Shown here: positions 1-9,157 of the stretch, piece after piece
Numbering within the stretch: position 1 is the stretch's first letter
Layout: every line of letters starts with the position of its first letter
Origin: Planctomycetota bacterium
GTDB lineage: Bacteria > Planctomycetota > Uabimicrobiia > Uabimicrobiales > Uabimicrobiaceae
Reading direction: 5' to 3'
Assembly: GCA_029260735.1 (NCBI GenBank)
Contig: JAJDCR010000020.1
Span: 1 to 64,000, forward strand
Length of the DNA: 64,000 nt
Position numbers and translations under genes: made by a program
Notes under the pieces: model-generated
Database searches by the model: none
Seen by the model: only the letters and a program-made list of their open reading frames with translations
Told to the model about the DNA's origin: nothing

Positions 1-142
1 GGCGCGGGGGGTGGGCGCGCCACCTGCCTACCTGGGGAGGTGCTTATATAAAAATAAAAAGCAATAAAACCCTCCCCGTCCTCGCCCGGAGCAACGCCCT
101 CCAGGGAACATTGTACCTAGGACGGTTTTAGATAAGCAAAAG
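1..142. other. GC-rich non-coding segment at window edge
   Basis: The first ~40 bases and the stretch around 70-125 are strikingly G+C-rich compared with the surrounding AT-rich DNA. Short self-complementary pieces are visible (ggcgcg near base 1 against cgcgcc near base 16). No gene is seen. It could be the edge of a dispersed repeat like those at 39876-40290 and 58982-59178, but no shared sequence was found. Confidence 0.3.
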
Positions 143-571
143 CTATTTTTCTTGTTTTTTTTCCAAAGTAGCTAGTTTTTCGCTTAACTCTTCCACTTTT
201 TGAGCTAAACGATTCATGTCACTGTTATTGGGAATGTTCATTTTCTCTAAAATCTTGTGAGGACCTTTCCATCCTTGGGAAAAAGCTTCAAAAGTGTTTT
301 GGGCTTGCTCATAGCTTTTTTGAAAAAAAGAGTTGGTTTTGTCGATAAACTCTTTTTCGACATCTTCTCCTTTTTTAACCAGTTTTTGATGTAGTTTCTC
401 TAGCTCATCTTGAGCTAAAGCAGCTGTTCCCATACTGGCAAGGCTCAGTTGTTTGAATTGGTGGAGTATTTTGTCAACCAAATGCTCTGAACAACTACCT
501 TCAGGGCAATAAGTTTTTGTCTGGTCTTTTAATTCTACTGAATTTAGAGTATTTTCGTTGGCATCTAGCAT
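143..571 (-). CDS. Phasin-like coiled-coil protein
   Basis: A 142-residue soluble, helical, charged protein with no signal peptide or membrane segment. The middle (about residues 35-105) is a long amphipathic helix region of the kind seen in phasins, which coat polyhydroxyalkanoate granules, and the C-terminus ends in a heptad-like coiled coil (VEELSEKLATLEKK). The reading frame extends to a TTG at 589, but the ATG at 571 has GGAAAGGA just upstream, so 571 is the better start. It stands alone, divergent from the pilus operon. The phasin assignment rests on length, composition and helix pattern only; a generic coiled-coil protein is possible. No PHA synthase is in the window. Confidence 0.5.
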   Translation of the reverse strand: MLDANENTLNSVELKDQTKTYCPEGSCSEHLVDKILHQFKQLSLASMGTAALAQDELEKLHQKLVKKGEDVEKEFIDKTNSFFQKSYEQAQNTFEAFSQGWKGPHKILEKMNIPNNSDMNRLAQKVEELSEKLATLEKKQEK

Positions 572-828
572 AATGGTTTTCCTTTCCAAGTACCTAAAAA
601 AACTTTGATCTTCTTTGGTATTTGAGAAAAAAATTTTTCTTCCTGAATTAATGAGTCAAATTTAGACTCTCTCGGACTTCTAAATTATAACGCGCCGCGT
701 TATCTTCTGCAACAGAAACTTAAGATATATTAATCAATATTTTCTAAAATACTTAAAAAAAAGAGCTTAAGGGAATCTTGTCTATCAAGAAAAAAAATAC
801 CCTATAAGTAAAAAGTATTCAAAATTAC

Positions 829-858
829 TTGACATATGGAGTTTTCATAGCATATAAT
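829..858 (+). promoter_or_regulatory. Sigma70-type promoter for the pil operon
   Basis: TTGACA at 829-834 and TATAAT at 853-858 with an 18-base spacer match the sigma70 consensus at every position of both hexamers. It would start transcription near 865, leaving about 155 nt of leader before pilM at 1024. The rest of the 590-1023 gap is AT-rich and holds no gene that I can see. Confidence 0.75.
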
Positions 859-1023
859 TTTTCAACAAACAAAGCTTTGCAAATACTGCACTTTAAAAGC
901 TTTAGCATTTGAGGAACATTGGCGAATTTTGACTTTATGAATTGTTTAGCTAAAAACAAATATCTTACTCATAGAATGTAGGAGAGCGACTGAATTACCC
1001 CTTTTTGTTGTTAAGGAAACGGC

Positions 1024-2055
1024 ATGCTAAAACGTAAAAATACCGTCTTAGGGTTGGATATAGGCTCTTATAGCATTAAAGCCATCGAAATGACTGCGGT
1101 AGGAAATGATTATTGCATTTCTAATTATGGGCAAATTGCGGTGACTAACCCTGAAGATCCCATTGAAAATCTTCGTGAGCTACTTGAAACTAGTGGAATA
1201 AAAGCGAAAAAGGTGGTGATTGGAGTCTCAGGACGTGAAGTCATTGTGCGCTATATATCCATGCAACCAGTTGATGAAGAAAACTTACCTAATGCTGTCC
1301 GGTTCGAGGCAGACAAATACATTCCTTACGATCTAGATGAGGTTGTCATTGATTCTCAGAAGCTAGATGAAGCATCTCTGGGGTTGGCAGCTTCTCCTGA
1401 GATGAAGGTGCTTTTGGTTGCGGCTAAGCGCAGTCTAGTCGACCATAGAGTACAGCTTCTAAAAGATGCGGAGCTTTTTGCTCATATCATTGATGTAGAC
1501 TCCTTCGCTTTAGGAAATGCTTTTGAGTTAAAAGGAATGCTCTCTCCTAGAGCAGAAGTGGAAGGAAAAGTTGTCTCATTGGTTGATATCGGAAATAGCA
1601 AAACCAACATCAACATTATGATCGGAAATACATCCTTCTTCACTCGGGAAATTTATTTAGCAGGAAATGAGTTTACGGAAGAAATTCAAAAAAGAATGGA
1701 AGTAACTTTAGAGGAAGCAGAAGGTTTAAAACGGGAACCAGGTCTTTTTGCTCTAGAAGTACAAGAAGCGGTCTCCCCAGTTATTGATGACCTTGCTAAC
1801 GAAATAACTCTTTCTTTCGATTATTTTGAAAGTCAATTTGAACGAGAAGTTGAAGAGATATATATTTCTGGAGGAGGTAGTCAACTCTTTTCTCTAGAAC
1901 CCGATTTTGAAAGAATTTTCGGAAAAAGAATTAATCGTTGGGATCCGACGGAGCACCTAGATGTACGTGACGACGTCGATATTGCATCCCTTCGAGAAGA
2001 TGCTTCTCAGTTAGCAATTGCTGTGGGACTAGCTTCTCGCATCAGAATGGGCTAG
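1024..2055 (+). CDS. pilM: Type IV pilus assembly ATPase-fold protein PilM
   Basis: A 343-residue actin-like (FtsA/MreB fold) protein, the cytoplasmic platform that binds the N-terminal tail of PilN. The phosphate-1 motif VLGLDIGSYSIKAIEM is near residues 8-23, a second nucleotide motif VSLVDIGNSKTNINIM near 185-200, and a glycine-rich ISGGGSQL motif near 281. Length matches the PilM family. It is the first gene of the pilMNO(P) set, behind a strong promoter at 829-858. The start ATG follows a purine run (AAGGAAACGGC). Confidence 0.93.
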   Translation: MLKRKNTVLGLDIGSYSIKAIEMTAVGNDYCISNYGQIAVTNPEDPIENLRELLETSGIKAKKVVIGVSGREVIVRYISMQPVDEENLPNAVRFEADKYIPYDLDEVVIDSQKLDEASLGLAASPEMKVLLVAAKRSLVDHRVQLLKDAELFAHIIDVDSFALGNAFELKGMLSPRAEVEGKVVSLVDIGNSKTNINIMIGNTSFFTREIYLAGNEFTEEIQKRMEVTLEEAEGLKREPGLFALEVQEAVSPVIDDLANEITLSFDYFESQFEREVEEIYISGGGSQLFSLEPDFERIFGKRINRWDPTEHLDVRDDVDIASLREDASQLAIAVGLASRIRMG

Positions 2056-2159
2056 AAAAGCTCAATAGAAAAGACAAATTTTCTTTTTTAAAAACGAAGA
2101 CCAAATAGCATTCTGACAAAGAAACTTAGTTTCTTGATAAGATTTTGGAGTTTAGCTCA

Positions 2160-2876
2160 ATGATAGAAATCAATCTTCTTCCAACAGAGTTGAGGGTAAA
2201 TCCTCCCCGATCGTCGACTAGGGTGATGATTATCGCAGCAAGCGTTGCCGTCGCTCTCACATCTTTTAGCTTCTACTTATATATTCATTTCTCTACTTTG
2301 CAAAAAGCTCAAGAAGGCTACGAAGCCATCAAACAAGAACGAGAAAAACTTGAGGGAACCGGTATAGAAAAACAACATAAAGAGATAGAGCGATTAGTAA
2401 AAGTGGCTTCCGAACGAGAAGAATCGGTTGCAGAAATTCGGTATATGCGCTCAGACTTGAGTCGTAAACTACATGAATTTGCTAAACTATGCTCTAACCA
2501 TCCTGTTTGGTTTGATGGCATTCAGGTAACAAGAGAAGAAGAAAAAGCGGCAAAAAAAGCTAAAGGGAAAAATAAAGCTGCTACTAAAAAAGCAGGAGAC
2601 CCTGTCCCCGTTCCCAAATATACATGGAGTGCCCCTGGTACTTGCGAAGCAGACGAGTTGAAAATTCCTGTCGCCTTTTACCAAGCGATGGAAAATGACG
2701 AAAACTTCTTTCGCGATATTATTTCTGTCAATGTCCCTAGCTATTCGCAAGTGGACTTTGGAGAAGATTTTGGTAATGCTAAGGGATATACGTTTAGGCT
2801 AGAGATGCAAATGCAAATTCAGCCTCCCGAAGAAGAAGAGAAAGAGAGCGAAAGCAGTAACAAGACCAGCGGCTAG
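2160..2876 (+). CDS. pilN: Type IV pilus inner-membrane protein PilN
   Basis: PilN is a bitopic inner-membrane protein whose cytoplasmic N-terminus docks into PilM. The protein opens with the hallmark MIEINLLPTELR, followed by one membrane segment (about residues 24-44), a coiled coil (about 48-85) and a periplasmic domain. A frame-extending TTG at 2145 exists, but TTGGAG sits 9 bases before the ATG at 2160, and the family motif begins there; this gives 238 residues, somewhat longer than typical PilN. A lysine/alanine-rich insert lies around residues 122-145. It follows pilM by about 100 bases and precedes the PilO-like gene by 11. Confidence 0.9.
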   Translation: MIEINLLPTELRVNPPRSSTRVMIIAASVAVALTSFSFYLYIHFSTLQKAQEGYEAIKQEREKLEGTGIEKQHKEIERLVKVASEREESVAEIRYMRSDLSRKLHEFAKLCSNHPVWFDGIQVTREEEKAAKKAKGKNKAATKKAGDPVPVPKYTWSAPGTCEADELKIPVAFYQAMENDENFFRDIISVNVPSYSQVDFGEDFGNAKGYTFRLEMQMQIQPPEEEEKESESSNKTSG

Positions 2877-2887
2877 GGAGACATATT

Positions 2888-4516
2888 ATGGGAAAACTCA
2901 ACGAAAAACAAATCAACATAACCATCATTAGTTGCGGTGTTGTTGTCTTCTTGATTTTTGGCGTCCTTTGCTATTTGGACTACAAAGAGATTGATAGAAT
3001 CCGTCAACTGCAGGAAACAGAAGAATCAAAAAGAACCCTTTTGACAAACAAGAAACTTCAAGTTGAGCGTAATAAAAAGAAACTTTTTATGCTCCGTGCC
3101 AACTTTGACGTTTTGAAAAAAATTCTGCCTGATGAAAAACAAGTTCTTAACTTTATCCTAACAGTCGATAATTTCCGTAAAGAAAACCAAATCAATGCTT
3201 TTACAGAAATTTCAAAAGTAGATAGTAAGACTGAGGATGGCAATACCCTTGACTTTGACGGAAAAATTATAGAAATAGAATCTGTAGTGGCTTCAAAGGC
3301 GAAGAAAGTGCTTGAAGGGCCTTTTACTGAAGATGAGTATCGTATGTCTTTTGTTGGTACCTACAACCAATTGGGCGAATTGATGAATAGAATCGAACGA
3401 TTCGATCGATTTTTTAGTCTAAAATCTTTCAAAATGTCTGCCCTAAAAGAAGTTGGAAAGGAAGAAAATACCCGAAGACTCTCCACTATTGAGTTATCTG
3501 TTGTTACTTTCAGTTTTAACGGAGAGAGTTCTACTTTAGAAGATGATGAACTCATTAACGAATACTTAAAAGACTTCAAGGCGACTGAACAGGTTGAGAA
3601 GGACGTTGCCGCTAGGCAAGCAGAACTAGAAGACTCGAAAACTTCTTTTTTGTGGCGTGTTGCCCGGCGCGATCCCTTAGATCAACTTCAAATTATACAA
3701 CGCGAAACAGAGGGGAAAACAAAAGAAGTTGATGAGCCTATTACTTCGGTGGAAGAGGATAAACCTGATCCGATTGAAGTGCTCAATGAAAAGCTATTTA
3801 AGCTAATTGAAGACCGTAATTATTTACACTTACTTTATAGTGCAGCTAACTACGGAGAACTTGAATTATCTATCAAGAAAAGTGACTATGAAAATCGAGT
3901 TTTGGGCATCAAGATTCAGTATAACACTGTCAATGATCCCGAAGGAGAGAAACGTAAGAAAATAGCCGATATGCACAAAGAGTTGTTGGAATGGCAAACC
4001 ATTATCAACGAGAAGAAAAAAGACGGAGAGATTAAGCAAATCTTGGAAACAGCAGAACGCGATTTAAACCAAATGGTGAAAAGCTATGAAAAAGGTAAGA
4101 ATACTTCTAATCCAGAACTTTTTCGAGAAGTGATGGCTATGCACAATAGAAATATGCCGGTTTTATTGGATTACCAAGACAAAGATCAAGATTTTCCGCT
4201 TTTACCACAGTTCCGAGAAAAAATGAAGGAGTACTACGAAAAGGCAGAAACTCAAATCAATATTTTAACTCTGTCAAAAAAGCTCAAACTAGAAGGAGTT
4301 ATTTTCTGGGCAGATAAACCCTATGCCTCTATTGCTTTTATCAATAGTAAATCTGTGCGCAAAGATGATATTTTGGAGCTGGGCTTTGTTGTTCATACGA
4401 TCAATCGAGGGGAAGTGATCCTAAGCTATCGCGGAGAAACTGTACCCATTCGATTAGAACGTAAAGTTAAACAAAAAATAAACGTAAATAAAAACAAAAA
4501 GAAAAACAAAAACTAA
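2888..4516 (+). CDS. pilO: PilO-like protein with C-terminal PilP-like extension
   Basis: 542 residues, more than twice the usual ~200 of PilO. Residues 9-30 form a single membrane segment, 33-70 a coiled coil, and ~75-215 a region with the PilO pattern ending in a beta-rich piece (STIELSVVTFSFNG). A long charged helical linker (about 220-450) follows. The last 75 residues before a lysine-rich tail (VIFWADKPYASIAFIN, then RGEVILSYRGETVPIRL) look like the beta domain of PilP/GspC, which contacts the secretin. No separate pilP gene lies before pilQ. Seen: length, membrane segment and order between pilN and pilQ. Inferred: that the C-terminus replaces PilP. Confidence 0.75.
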   Translation: MGKLNEKQINITIISCGVVVFLIFGVLCYLDYKEIDRIRQLQETEESKRTLLTNKKLQVERNKKKLFMLRANFDVLKKILPDEKQVLNFILTVDNFRKENQINAFTEISKVDSKTEDGNTLDFDGKIIEIESVVASKAKKVLEGPFTEDEYRMSFVGTYNQLGELMNRIERFDRFFSLKSFKMSALKEVGKEENTRRLSTIELSVVTFSFNGESSTLEDDELINEYLKDFKATEQVEKDVAARQAELEDSKTSFLWRVARRDPLDQLQIIQRETEGKTKEVDEPITSVEEDKPDPIEVLNEKLFKLIEDRNYLHLLYSAANYGELELSIKKSDYENRVLGIKIQYNTVNDPEGEKRKKIADMHKELLEWQTIINEKKKDGEIKQILETAERDLNQMVKSYEKGKNTSNPELFREVMAMHNRNMPVLLDYQDKDQDFPLLPQFREKMKEYYEKAETQINILTLSKKLKLEGVIFWADKPYASIAFINSKSVRKDDILELGFVVHTINRGEVILSYRGETVPIRLERKVKQKINVNKNKKKNKN

Positions 4517-4547
4517 CAGAGAGAAGAAAAACGCTTGAAGTGTTTTC

Positions 4548-4576
4548 TTGACGAACAAAAATATTTCTGTTAGACT
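4548..4576 (+). promoter_or_regulatory. Probable promoter for pilQ
   Basis: TTGACG at 4548-4553 and TAGACT at 4571-4576, 17 bases apart, lie in the 256-base gap before pilQ. The match is good at -35 (5/6) and fair at -10 (4/6). It would give the secretin its own transcript with a leader of about 190 nt. Confidence 0.5.
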
Positions 4577-4772
4577 TTGGTGAATCTAATTTTTTTAGGT
4601 TCTGAACTTAATCTCAATTTTATAATTATTCAATATAGATATATGGTTAAGAGGATTTTTTTAAAGGCATCATTCTGTAAAAGAAAACACTGTTTTTTTT
4701 AAAGTTCTCCAAACAAAAACCTGAGGTCAATCCGGGAAGATAGCAAAAAGACCTCTACGAGGAGGATGATAC

Positions 4773-6596
4773 ATGCATTTTCGTTATGTCTTAGGGGGAT
4801 TGTTTGTTCTCGCATCGCTGTTCCTTTCTTCCATCCAGGCGCAAAATCAAGGCTACGACCAAGTACGAGTGGATCTGATTTCGCTTGATGTAAGAGAGAA
4901 GCCTTTTTCTGAAATCATTGAAGGGATTCGGGAACAAACAAGAAGCAATATTATTTATGACGAAGAAGTAAAAGAAATTTCTGTCACAATAAAACTAATT
5001 CAAGTTCATTGGAAAAAAGTCTTAGAGATTATTGCCAGAGATCATAACTGTTTAGTAGAACAACTAGACGACAATGTCTTAAAAGTTTCCAAGCCACCAA
5101 CAGTCACAATGGAGTTTGACGGAGCTGATATTCGAGACGTCATTAATCAGATTGCGACAATTGCTAATAAAAACATTGTTATATCTGAAGAAGTACAGGG
5201 GTCAGTTACTCTTCGACTTCAAAATGTTTCTTGGCGCGATGCTCTTGGTGCTATTATAAAAAACGGAGGCTATGTTCTTGTCAATGAAGCTGATGGGAAA
5301 ATTCTCCGAGTCGTCCCTCCTTCTGAAATTCAAGCTCAACTGGAAACAGATATTTTTAAGCTGCGTTACATTCGACCTAAGTCAAAATACGTTGCGACAA
5401 TGGTAAATCAGTTTTTCAAGGAAGAAACTGCTAACTTAGCTGAGCAAGCAGGAGAAGGAGTCCAGTTTTCCTCTTTTAGTCTTCTCACCGCACTTAAAGC
5501 AGTTGTTACCCCTGGTCGAGGAAAAATTACCTACGATGAAGGAACTAACACGCTAGTCATCACAGATGTGAAACCCAAGCTAGATAAAATGGCAACTATT
5601 ATCAAGGAACTTGATACAGAGCCTGGACAGGTTTATGTGGATGTAAAATTCGTTTTTACAACTAACCAAGACCTTTTCGATTTTGGCTTAGGTTTCGGGC
5701 AAGGCGGTATCAACATAACCCAAAGTTTTGGTTCACTGACCACCAGGCTTCCTTTTACTTTAGGAGAAGGTGGTTTTGAAGATCAGATTGCTGCGGCAAC
5801 AGAAGCAGAATTAGAGGCAGGCCTTCCTACAGATGCTAATATTATCGAACAACGTGGTGGAACTCCTGATAGTGCCGCTACTTTTGGTCAATTGAATATG
5901 GCAAATACTCAAATTCTTTTGAAATTGCTTAAGCGAGACGTCAAAACAAAAATTATCCAATCTCCTAAGATTATTACTTTAGATAATCATGAAGCGACCA
6001 TTTTTGTGGGGGATGCTATTTCCTTTGCAAAAAGTGAAATTATCCAAAACGACAATGGAACAACTTCTGTTGAGCTTGTTGAGGCTGAGAATTCACCAGC
6101 CCGCCAAGGTTTTCAAATATTGCTTGTTCCCCATGTTATTCCAGGAACAAACAAGGTTCAACTTACTGTAATTCCTGCTAATGACCAATTGATTGGTAAC
6201 GACCCTGAAATTCCTGGTTTAAATAGATTCGAGAGCGCAGGTTCAGAAATTCTATTGCCTCACCTAAGAACTCAAGTCATCGTTACTCACATGATTTTAG
6301 AAAGTGGTCAAACCGCTGTGGTTGGTGGATTACTTACTGTTAATCAAAGTGAGACCATTGATAAAGTTCCCTTTTTAGGGGATTTGCCATTCCTGGGCTA
6401 TCTTTTCAAAAATAAGAATGTTAATAAAAACAAAGAAGATTTGTACATTTTTATTACTCCTCGCATTGTAAAAAGTGCAGAAGATACAGGTGCTCGTATC
6501 AATGCTACTCAAAATGATTACCAGAAACGAGAAGCTCCCGAATTTGAAACTATTTGGGGAGGAAATGAATCTGGAACGAATGGAGATGGAAACTAG
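4773..6596 (+). CDS. pilQ: Type IV pilus secretin PilQ
   Basis: 607-residue outer-membrane secretin through which the pilus emerges. A signal peptide occupies residues 1-23 (cleavage after IQA). Two tandem secretin N-terminal (STN/N0-N1-like) domains cover about 30-100 and 110-190, then an N1-type domain and the pore-forming secretin domain (about 385-585), with the diagnostic VPFLGDLPFLGYLF motif and a final LYIFITPRIV strand. AMIN domains, common at the start of proteobacterial PilQ, are not evident. An AGGAGG 8 bases before the ATG supports the start. A strong intrinsic terminator follows at 6675-6716. Confidence 0.93.
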   Translation: MHFRYVLGGLFVLASLFLSSIQAQNQGYDQVRVDLISLDVREKPFSEIIEGIREQTRSNIIYDEEVKEISVTIKLIQVHWKKVLEIIARDHNCLVEQLDDNVLKVSKPPTVTMEFDGADIRDVINQIATIANKNIVISEEVQGSVTLRLQNVSWRDALGAIIKNGGYVLVNEADGKILRVVPPSEIQAQLETDIFKLRYIRPKSKYVATMVNQFFKEETANLAEQAGEGVQFSSFSLLTALKAVVTPGRGKITYDEGTNTLVITDVKPKLDKMATIIKELDTEPGQVYVDVKFVFTTNQDLFDFGLGFGQGGINITQSFGSLTTRLPFTLGEGGFEDQIAAATEAELEAGLPTDANIIEQRGGTPDSAATFGQLNMANTQILLKLLKRDVKTKIIQSPKIITLDNHEATIFVGDAISFAKSEIIQNDNGTTSVELVEAENSPARQGFQILLVPHVIPGTNKVQLTVIPANDQLIGNDPEIPGLNRFESAGSEILLPHLRTQVIVTHMILESGQTAVVGGLLTVNQSETIDKVPFLGDLPFLGYLFKNKNVNKNKEDLYIFITPRIVKSAEDTGARINATQNDYQKREAPEFETIWGGNESGTNGDGN

Positions 6597-6674
6597 ACTC
6601 ATTTTTATTTTGTTTGTTTGAAAAAATAAAAAGAATAAAAAAATAAGCAGACTAAGAATGAGTATTTGGGAAAA

Positions 6675-6716
6675 AATAACTGGGGTAAACCTTACCCCAG
6701 TTATTGGTTTTTTGAT
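6675..6716 (+). terminator. Intrinsic terminator after pilQ
   Basis: Perfect 14-base arms 6675-6688 (AATAACTGGGGTAA) and 6692-6705 with a 3-base loop are followed by GG and a T run. It closes the pil operon. Confidence 0.85.
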
Positions 6717-7020
6717 AGTTTTGGGAAAAACCAATTAGAATCATACCTCCCTTTTTTTTAATAAAACAAATAAAACAAAGGCGTGCTCTGTAAATGAAGG
6801 CATGCTTAAGTAAAAAATATCAAGAACATAAAGTTTTTGAAATGCAGGTGTGCATCTCCATAGAAATGAAGATGCACCCTAATGATCCTTCCTAGCTGTG
6901 TATGAAAACATTTTTTATTCCAAAAGCCTAACAAGGTGATTTCAAGGGATGAAAAAAAATTTCCTTTAAGACTAGCTGTTCCAAGCTCCAAGCTAAGAGA
7001 TAAAGGAAGGATGCAGTTTA

Positions 7021-7068
7021 ATCTGTTTATCAAATTATCTGTTTATCAAGTTATCTGTTTATCAGAGA
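7021..7068. repeat. 16-bp unit in three tandem copies
   Basis: The unit ATCTGTTTATCAaaTT occurs at 7021-7036, 7037-7052 and 7053-7068, the third diverging in its last bases. Confidence 0.85.
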
Positions 7069-7399
7069 AGAAGAAGAAAAAGTGAGCTTGGAAATACCAG
7101 GGAAATATAAAAAATAAGAAGAGGTTTTGCTCGCAGGATTCCCTATGAGCTTAAGGAATGGGTGGCAGATCAACTACCCCAATTTTCATCGGCATTTTTG
7201 GCAACTGGCTTTGTTACTCCTCAATTCAAGAGATTAGCTATGCGTCGCATATTGCCTGTGACTAAACTACCAGCAAACGGGCAAATTATTTGCTGCCACA
7301 TCCTAAAACTCCTCTATATATAATTCAAAAAAACTATGAAGAGAATAACTACACCGATCTATGACAGAAACTTGACCAAGGCTAGTCTACACACATTAC

Positions 7400-7435
7400 G
7401 CCTGTACATGAAGCAAAGCCTGTACATGAAGCAAA
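7400..7435. repeat. 18-bp perfect tandem duplication
   Basis: GCCTGTACATGAAGCAAA is repeated back to back at 7400-7417 and 7418-7435, about 55 bases upstream of the RNase G gene, so it lies in its leader or promoter region. Confidence 0.9.
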
Positions 7436-7491
7436 CGTACTGGCTCAGTAGTTTCCTAAGAGATGGTGTAGACATTTGCTAAGGAATAAAT

Positions 7492-8994
7492 ATGGCCAAA
7501 TGTATGCTCGTAAATGTAAGTGACCCGGAAGAAAGCCGTATTGCTATCATGGACGGAGACCGTCTTGAAGAGATTCATATAGAACGCGCTTCTTCTGTTG
7601 GTCACGTCGGAAACATCTACAAAGGAAAAGTTGTTAACATTGAGCCTTCTATCCAAGCTGCTTTTGTTGATATAGGAGAAGGCCGTAATGGTTTCCTTCA
7701 TGTTTCAGACGTTATGCCTGTTTACGCCGTCAATAAAACAAATGGAAAGCCACGTCACCGAGAGCGTAAAATCCAAGATCTTTTAGTGAAGGGTACCGAA
7801 GTTTTGGTACAAATCACCAAAGAAGGAATTGGTAATAAAGCTCCCACCCTGACCACCTATCTCTCTATTCCGGGACGCTATGTTGTCCTGATGCCTTCGA
7901 TCAAACGCTGTGGAGTATCCCGCAAAATTGAGGACGAAAATTTGCGTCGTAAACTACGCAATACCTTAACAGAACTAAATCCACCAGAAGGTATGGGCTA
8001 TATAGTGAGAACAGCTGGAGCTGAGACAACAAAACGAGAACTTTCTCGGGATTTAGATATGTTACTCAGTAACTGGAAGGTTATCTCTCGTCGTGCTCGG
8101 CATTCTGTTAGTCCTGCTCTAATCTACCAAGAATGGGATATTTTAACTCGAATTCTCCGCGATATATTCACGGAAGAAATCGAAGAGATTATTGTCGATG
8201 ACCAAGAGGTCTATAAAAAGGCTCTTGATTTTATGGGACTGCTCTCTAGCCGCTACGAAAAAAGAGTTAAGTTTTATCAAGCGAATATTCCTCTGTTCTA
8301 TAAATACAGTGTAGAAGCCCAAATTGAGAAGATATATGAAAAGAAAGTTTTCTTAAAATGTGGTGGGCACATCGTAATTGAACAGACCGAAGCTTTAGTA
8401 GCGATAGATGTCAACTCAGGAAAATGCACTGGAGAGAAAGACATCGAAAAAACAGCTCTAAGAATTAACTTAGAAGCAGCACAGGAAATTGCTCTCCAAT
8501 TGCGTTTGCGCGATTTAGGAGGAGTGATTGTCAGTGATTTTATTGACATGAAAGAATTGCGTAATCGCCAAAATGTTGAGCGACTTTTTCGAGAATGCAT
8601 TCGGAAAGATAGAGCTCGGAGTAGAGTAGGTAGATTAAGTCAGTTTGGCCTCATTGAAATGACACGCCAACGTCTCGGTCCCTCCATCAAAAGCTATACT
8701 CATGATACCTGTACGAATTGCAATGGCTTGGGATTGATCAAAAGCTTAGAAAGTATGAGTTTAACAGTTTTAAACAAAGTAAAACTGGGGGCTCTTTCAG
8801 GTAAAGTCAAAAAAGTCAGTGCTATGGTGAGCCCTGATGTTGCTTTGGATTTAGCTAATCGGAAACGAAAAATCCTCCATGAGCTAGAGCAACAAACAGG
8901 GGTAGAGATAACGATTAATCCTTGTGATACTTATCTTCCACAAGAAATTAACGTACAGTACTTTGATCGAAATAAACAAGCAGTGCTCTTGTAA
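7492..8994 (+). CDS. rng: Ribonuclease E/G family endoribonuclease
   Basis: A 500-residue single-strand RNA endonuclease acting in rRNA processing and mRNA turnover. The N-terminal RNase E/G start (MLVNVSDPEESRIAI) runs into an S1 domain (about 36-125, with GNIYKGKVVNIEPSIQAAFV). The DNase I-like catalytic domain includes LVAIDVNSGKCTG near 302 and VSDFIDM near 344, carrying the metal-binding aspartates. The zinc-link CTNCNGLG lies near 404. It has no long C-terminal scaffold, so it is RNase G-sized. It is monocistronic, with a strong terminator immediately after. A DUF695-RraB protein at 22751 could be its regulator. Confidence 0.93.
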   Translation: MAKCMLVNVSDPEESRIAIMDGDRLEEIHIERASSVGHVGNIYKGKVVNIEPSIQAAFVDIGEGRNGFLHVSDVMPVYAVNKTNGKPRHRERKIQDLLVKGTEVLVQITKEGIGNKAPTLTTYLSIPGRYVVLMPSIKRCGVSRKIEDENLRRKLRNTLTELNPPEGMGYIVRTAGAETTKRELSRDLDMLLSNWKVISRRARHSVSPALIYQEWDILTRILRDIFTEEIEEIIVDDQEVYKKALDFMGLLSSRYEKRVKFYQANIPLFYKYSVEAQIEKIYEKKVFLKCGGHIVIEQTEALVAIDVNSGKCTGEKDIEKTALRINLEAAQEIALQLRLRDLGGVIVSDFIDMKELRNRQNVERLFRECIRKDRARSRVGRLSQFGLIEMTRQRLGPSIKSYTHDTCTNCNGLGLIKSLESMSLTVLNKVKLGALSGKVKKVSAMVSPDVALDLANRKRKILHELEQQTGVEITINPCDTYLPQEINVQYFDRNKQAVLL

Positions 8995-9010
8995 AAGAAA
9001 ATTAAAACAA

Positions 9011-9044
9011 AAAAAAGACGGCCGCAAGGCCGTCTTTTTTTTTT
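9011..9044 (+). terminator. Intrinsic terminator after rng
   Basis: Arms 9011-9023 (AAAAAAGACGGCC) and 9028-9040 around a GCAA tetraloop, followed by a T run. Because of the A-tract it could also work in the opposite direction. Confidence 0.9.
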
Positions 9045-9110
9045 GGATTGGAAATTTGTTATGTAGGTGGAGGGTAAGGCTTATCTGAAACCGCTTTTGA
9101 ATGAGTTTTT

Positions 9111-9138
9111 CTAAAACCGCGCATATGCGCGGTTTTAG
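9111..9138. terminator. Perfect 28-bp palindrome after sppA
   Basis: CTAAAACCGCGCAT followed by its exact reverse complement, just downstream of the sppA stop on the minus strand. The AAAA/TTTT edges fit a terminator for the convergent minus-strand genes. A loopless palindrome could instead be a protein-binding site. Confidence 0.6.
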
Positions 9139-9157
9139 TCAATCCTCCTCACGACAC

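Larger units (their letters stand above)
6735..7491. other. Gene-poor spacer with short tandem repeats
   Basis: About 750 bases without a convincing gene. It holds a small hairpin (6850-6877), three tandem copies of a 16-base unit (7021-7068), and an 18-base tandem pair (7400-7435). A reading frame at about 7116-7314 encodes protein-like text (RRIPYELKEWVADQLPQF) but lacks a start codon next to a ribosome binding site, so it may be a gene remnant. Confidence 0.5.

Noticed and set aside
6375..6734. 119-codon minus frame across the pilQ end
   Set aside because: Composition is poly-Leu/Phe from reading the A/T-rich terminator region backwards; no start support.
7116..7314. Reading frame with protein-like text upstream of rng
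   Set aside because: No start codon with a ribosome binding site and stops on both sides; at best a remnant.
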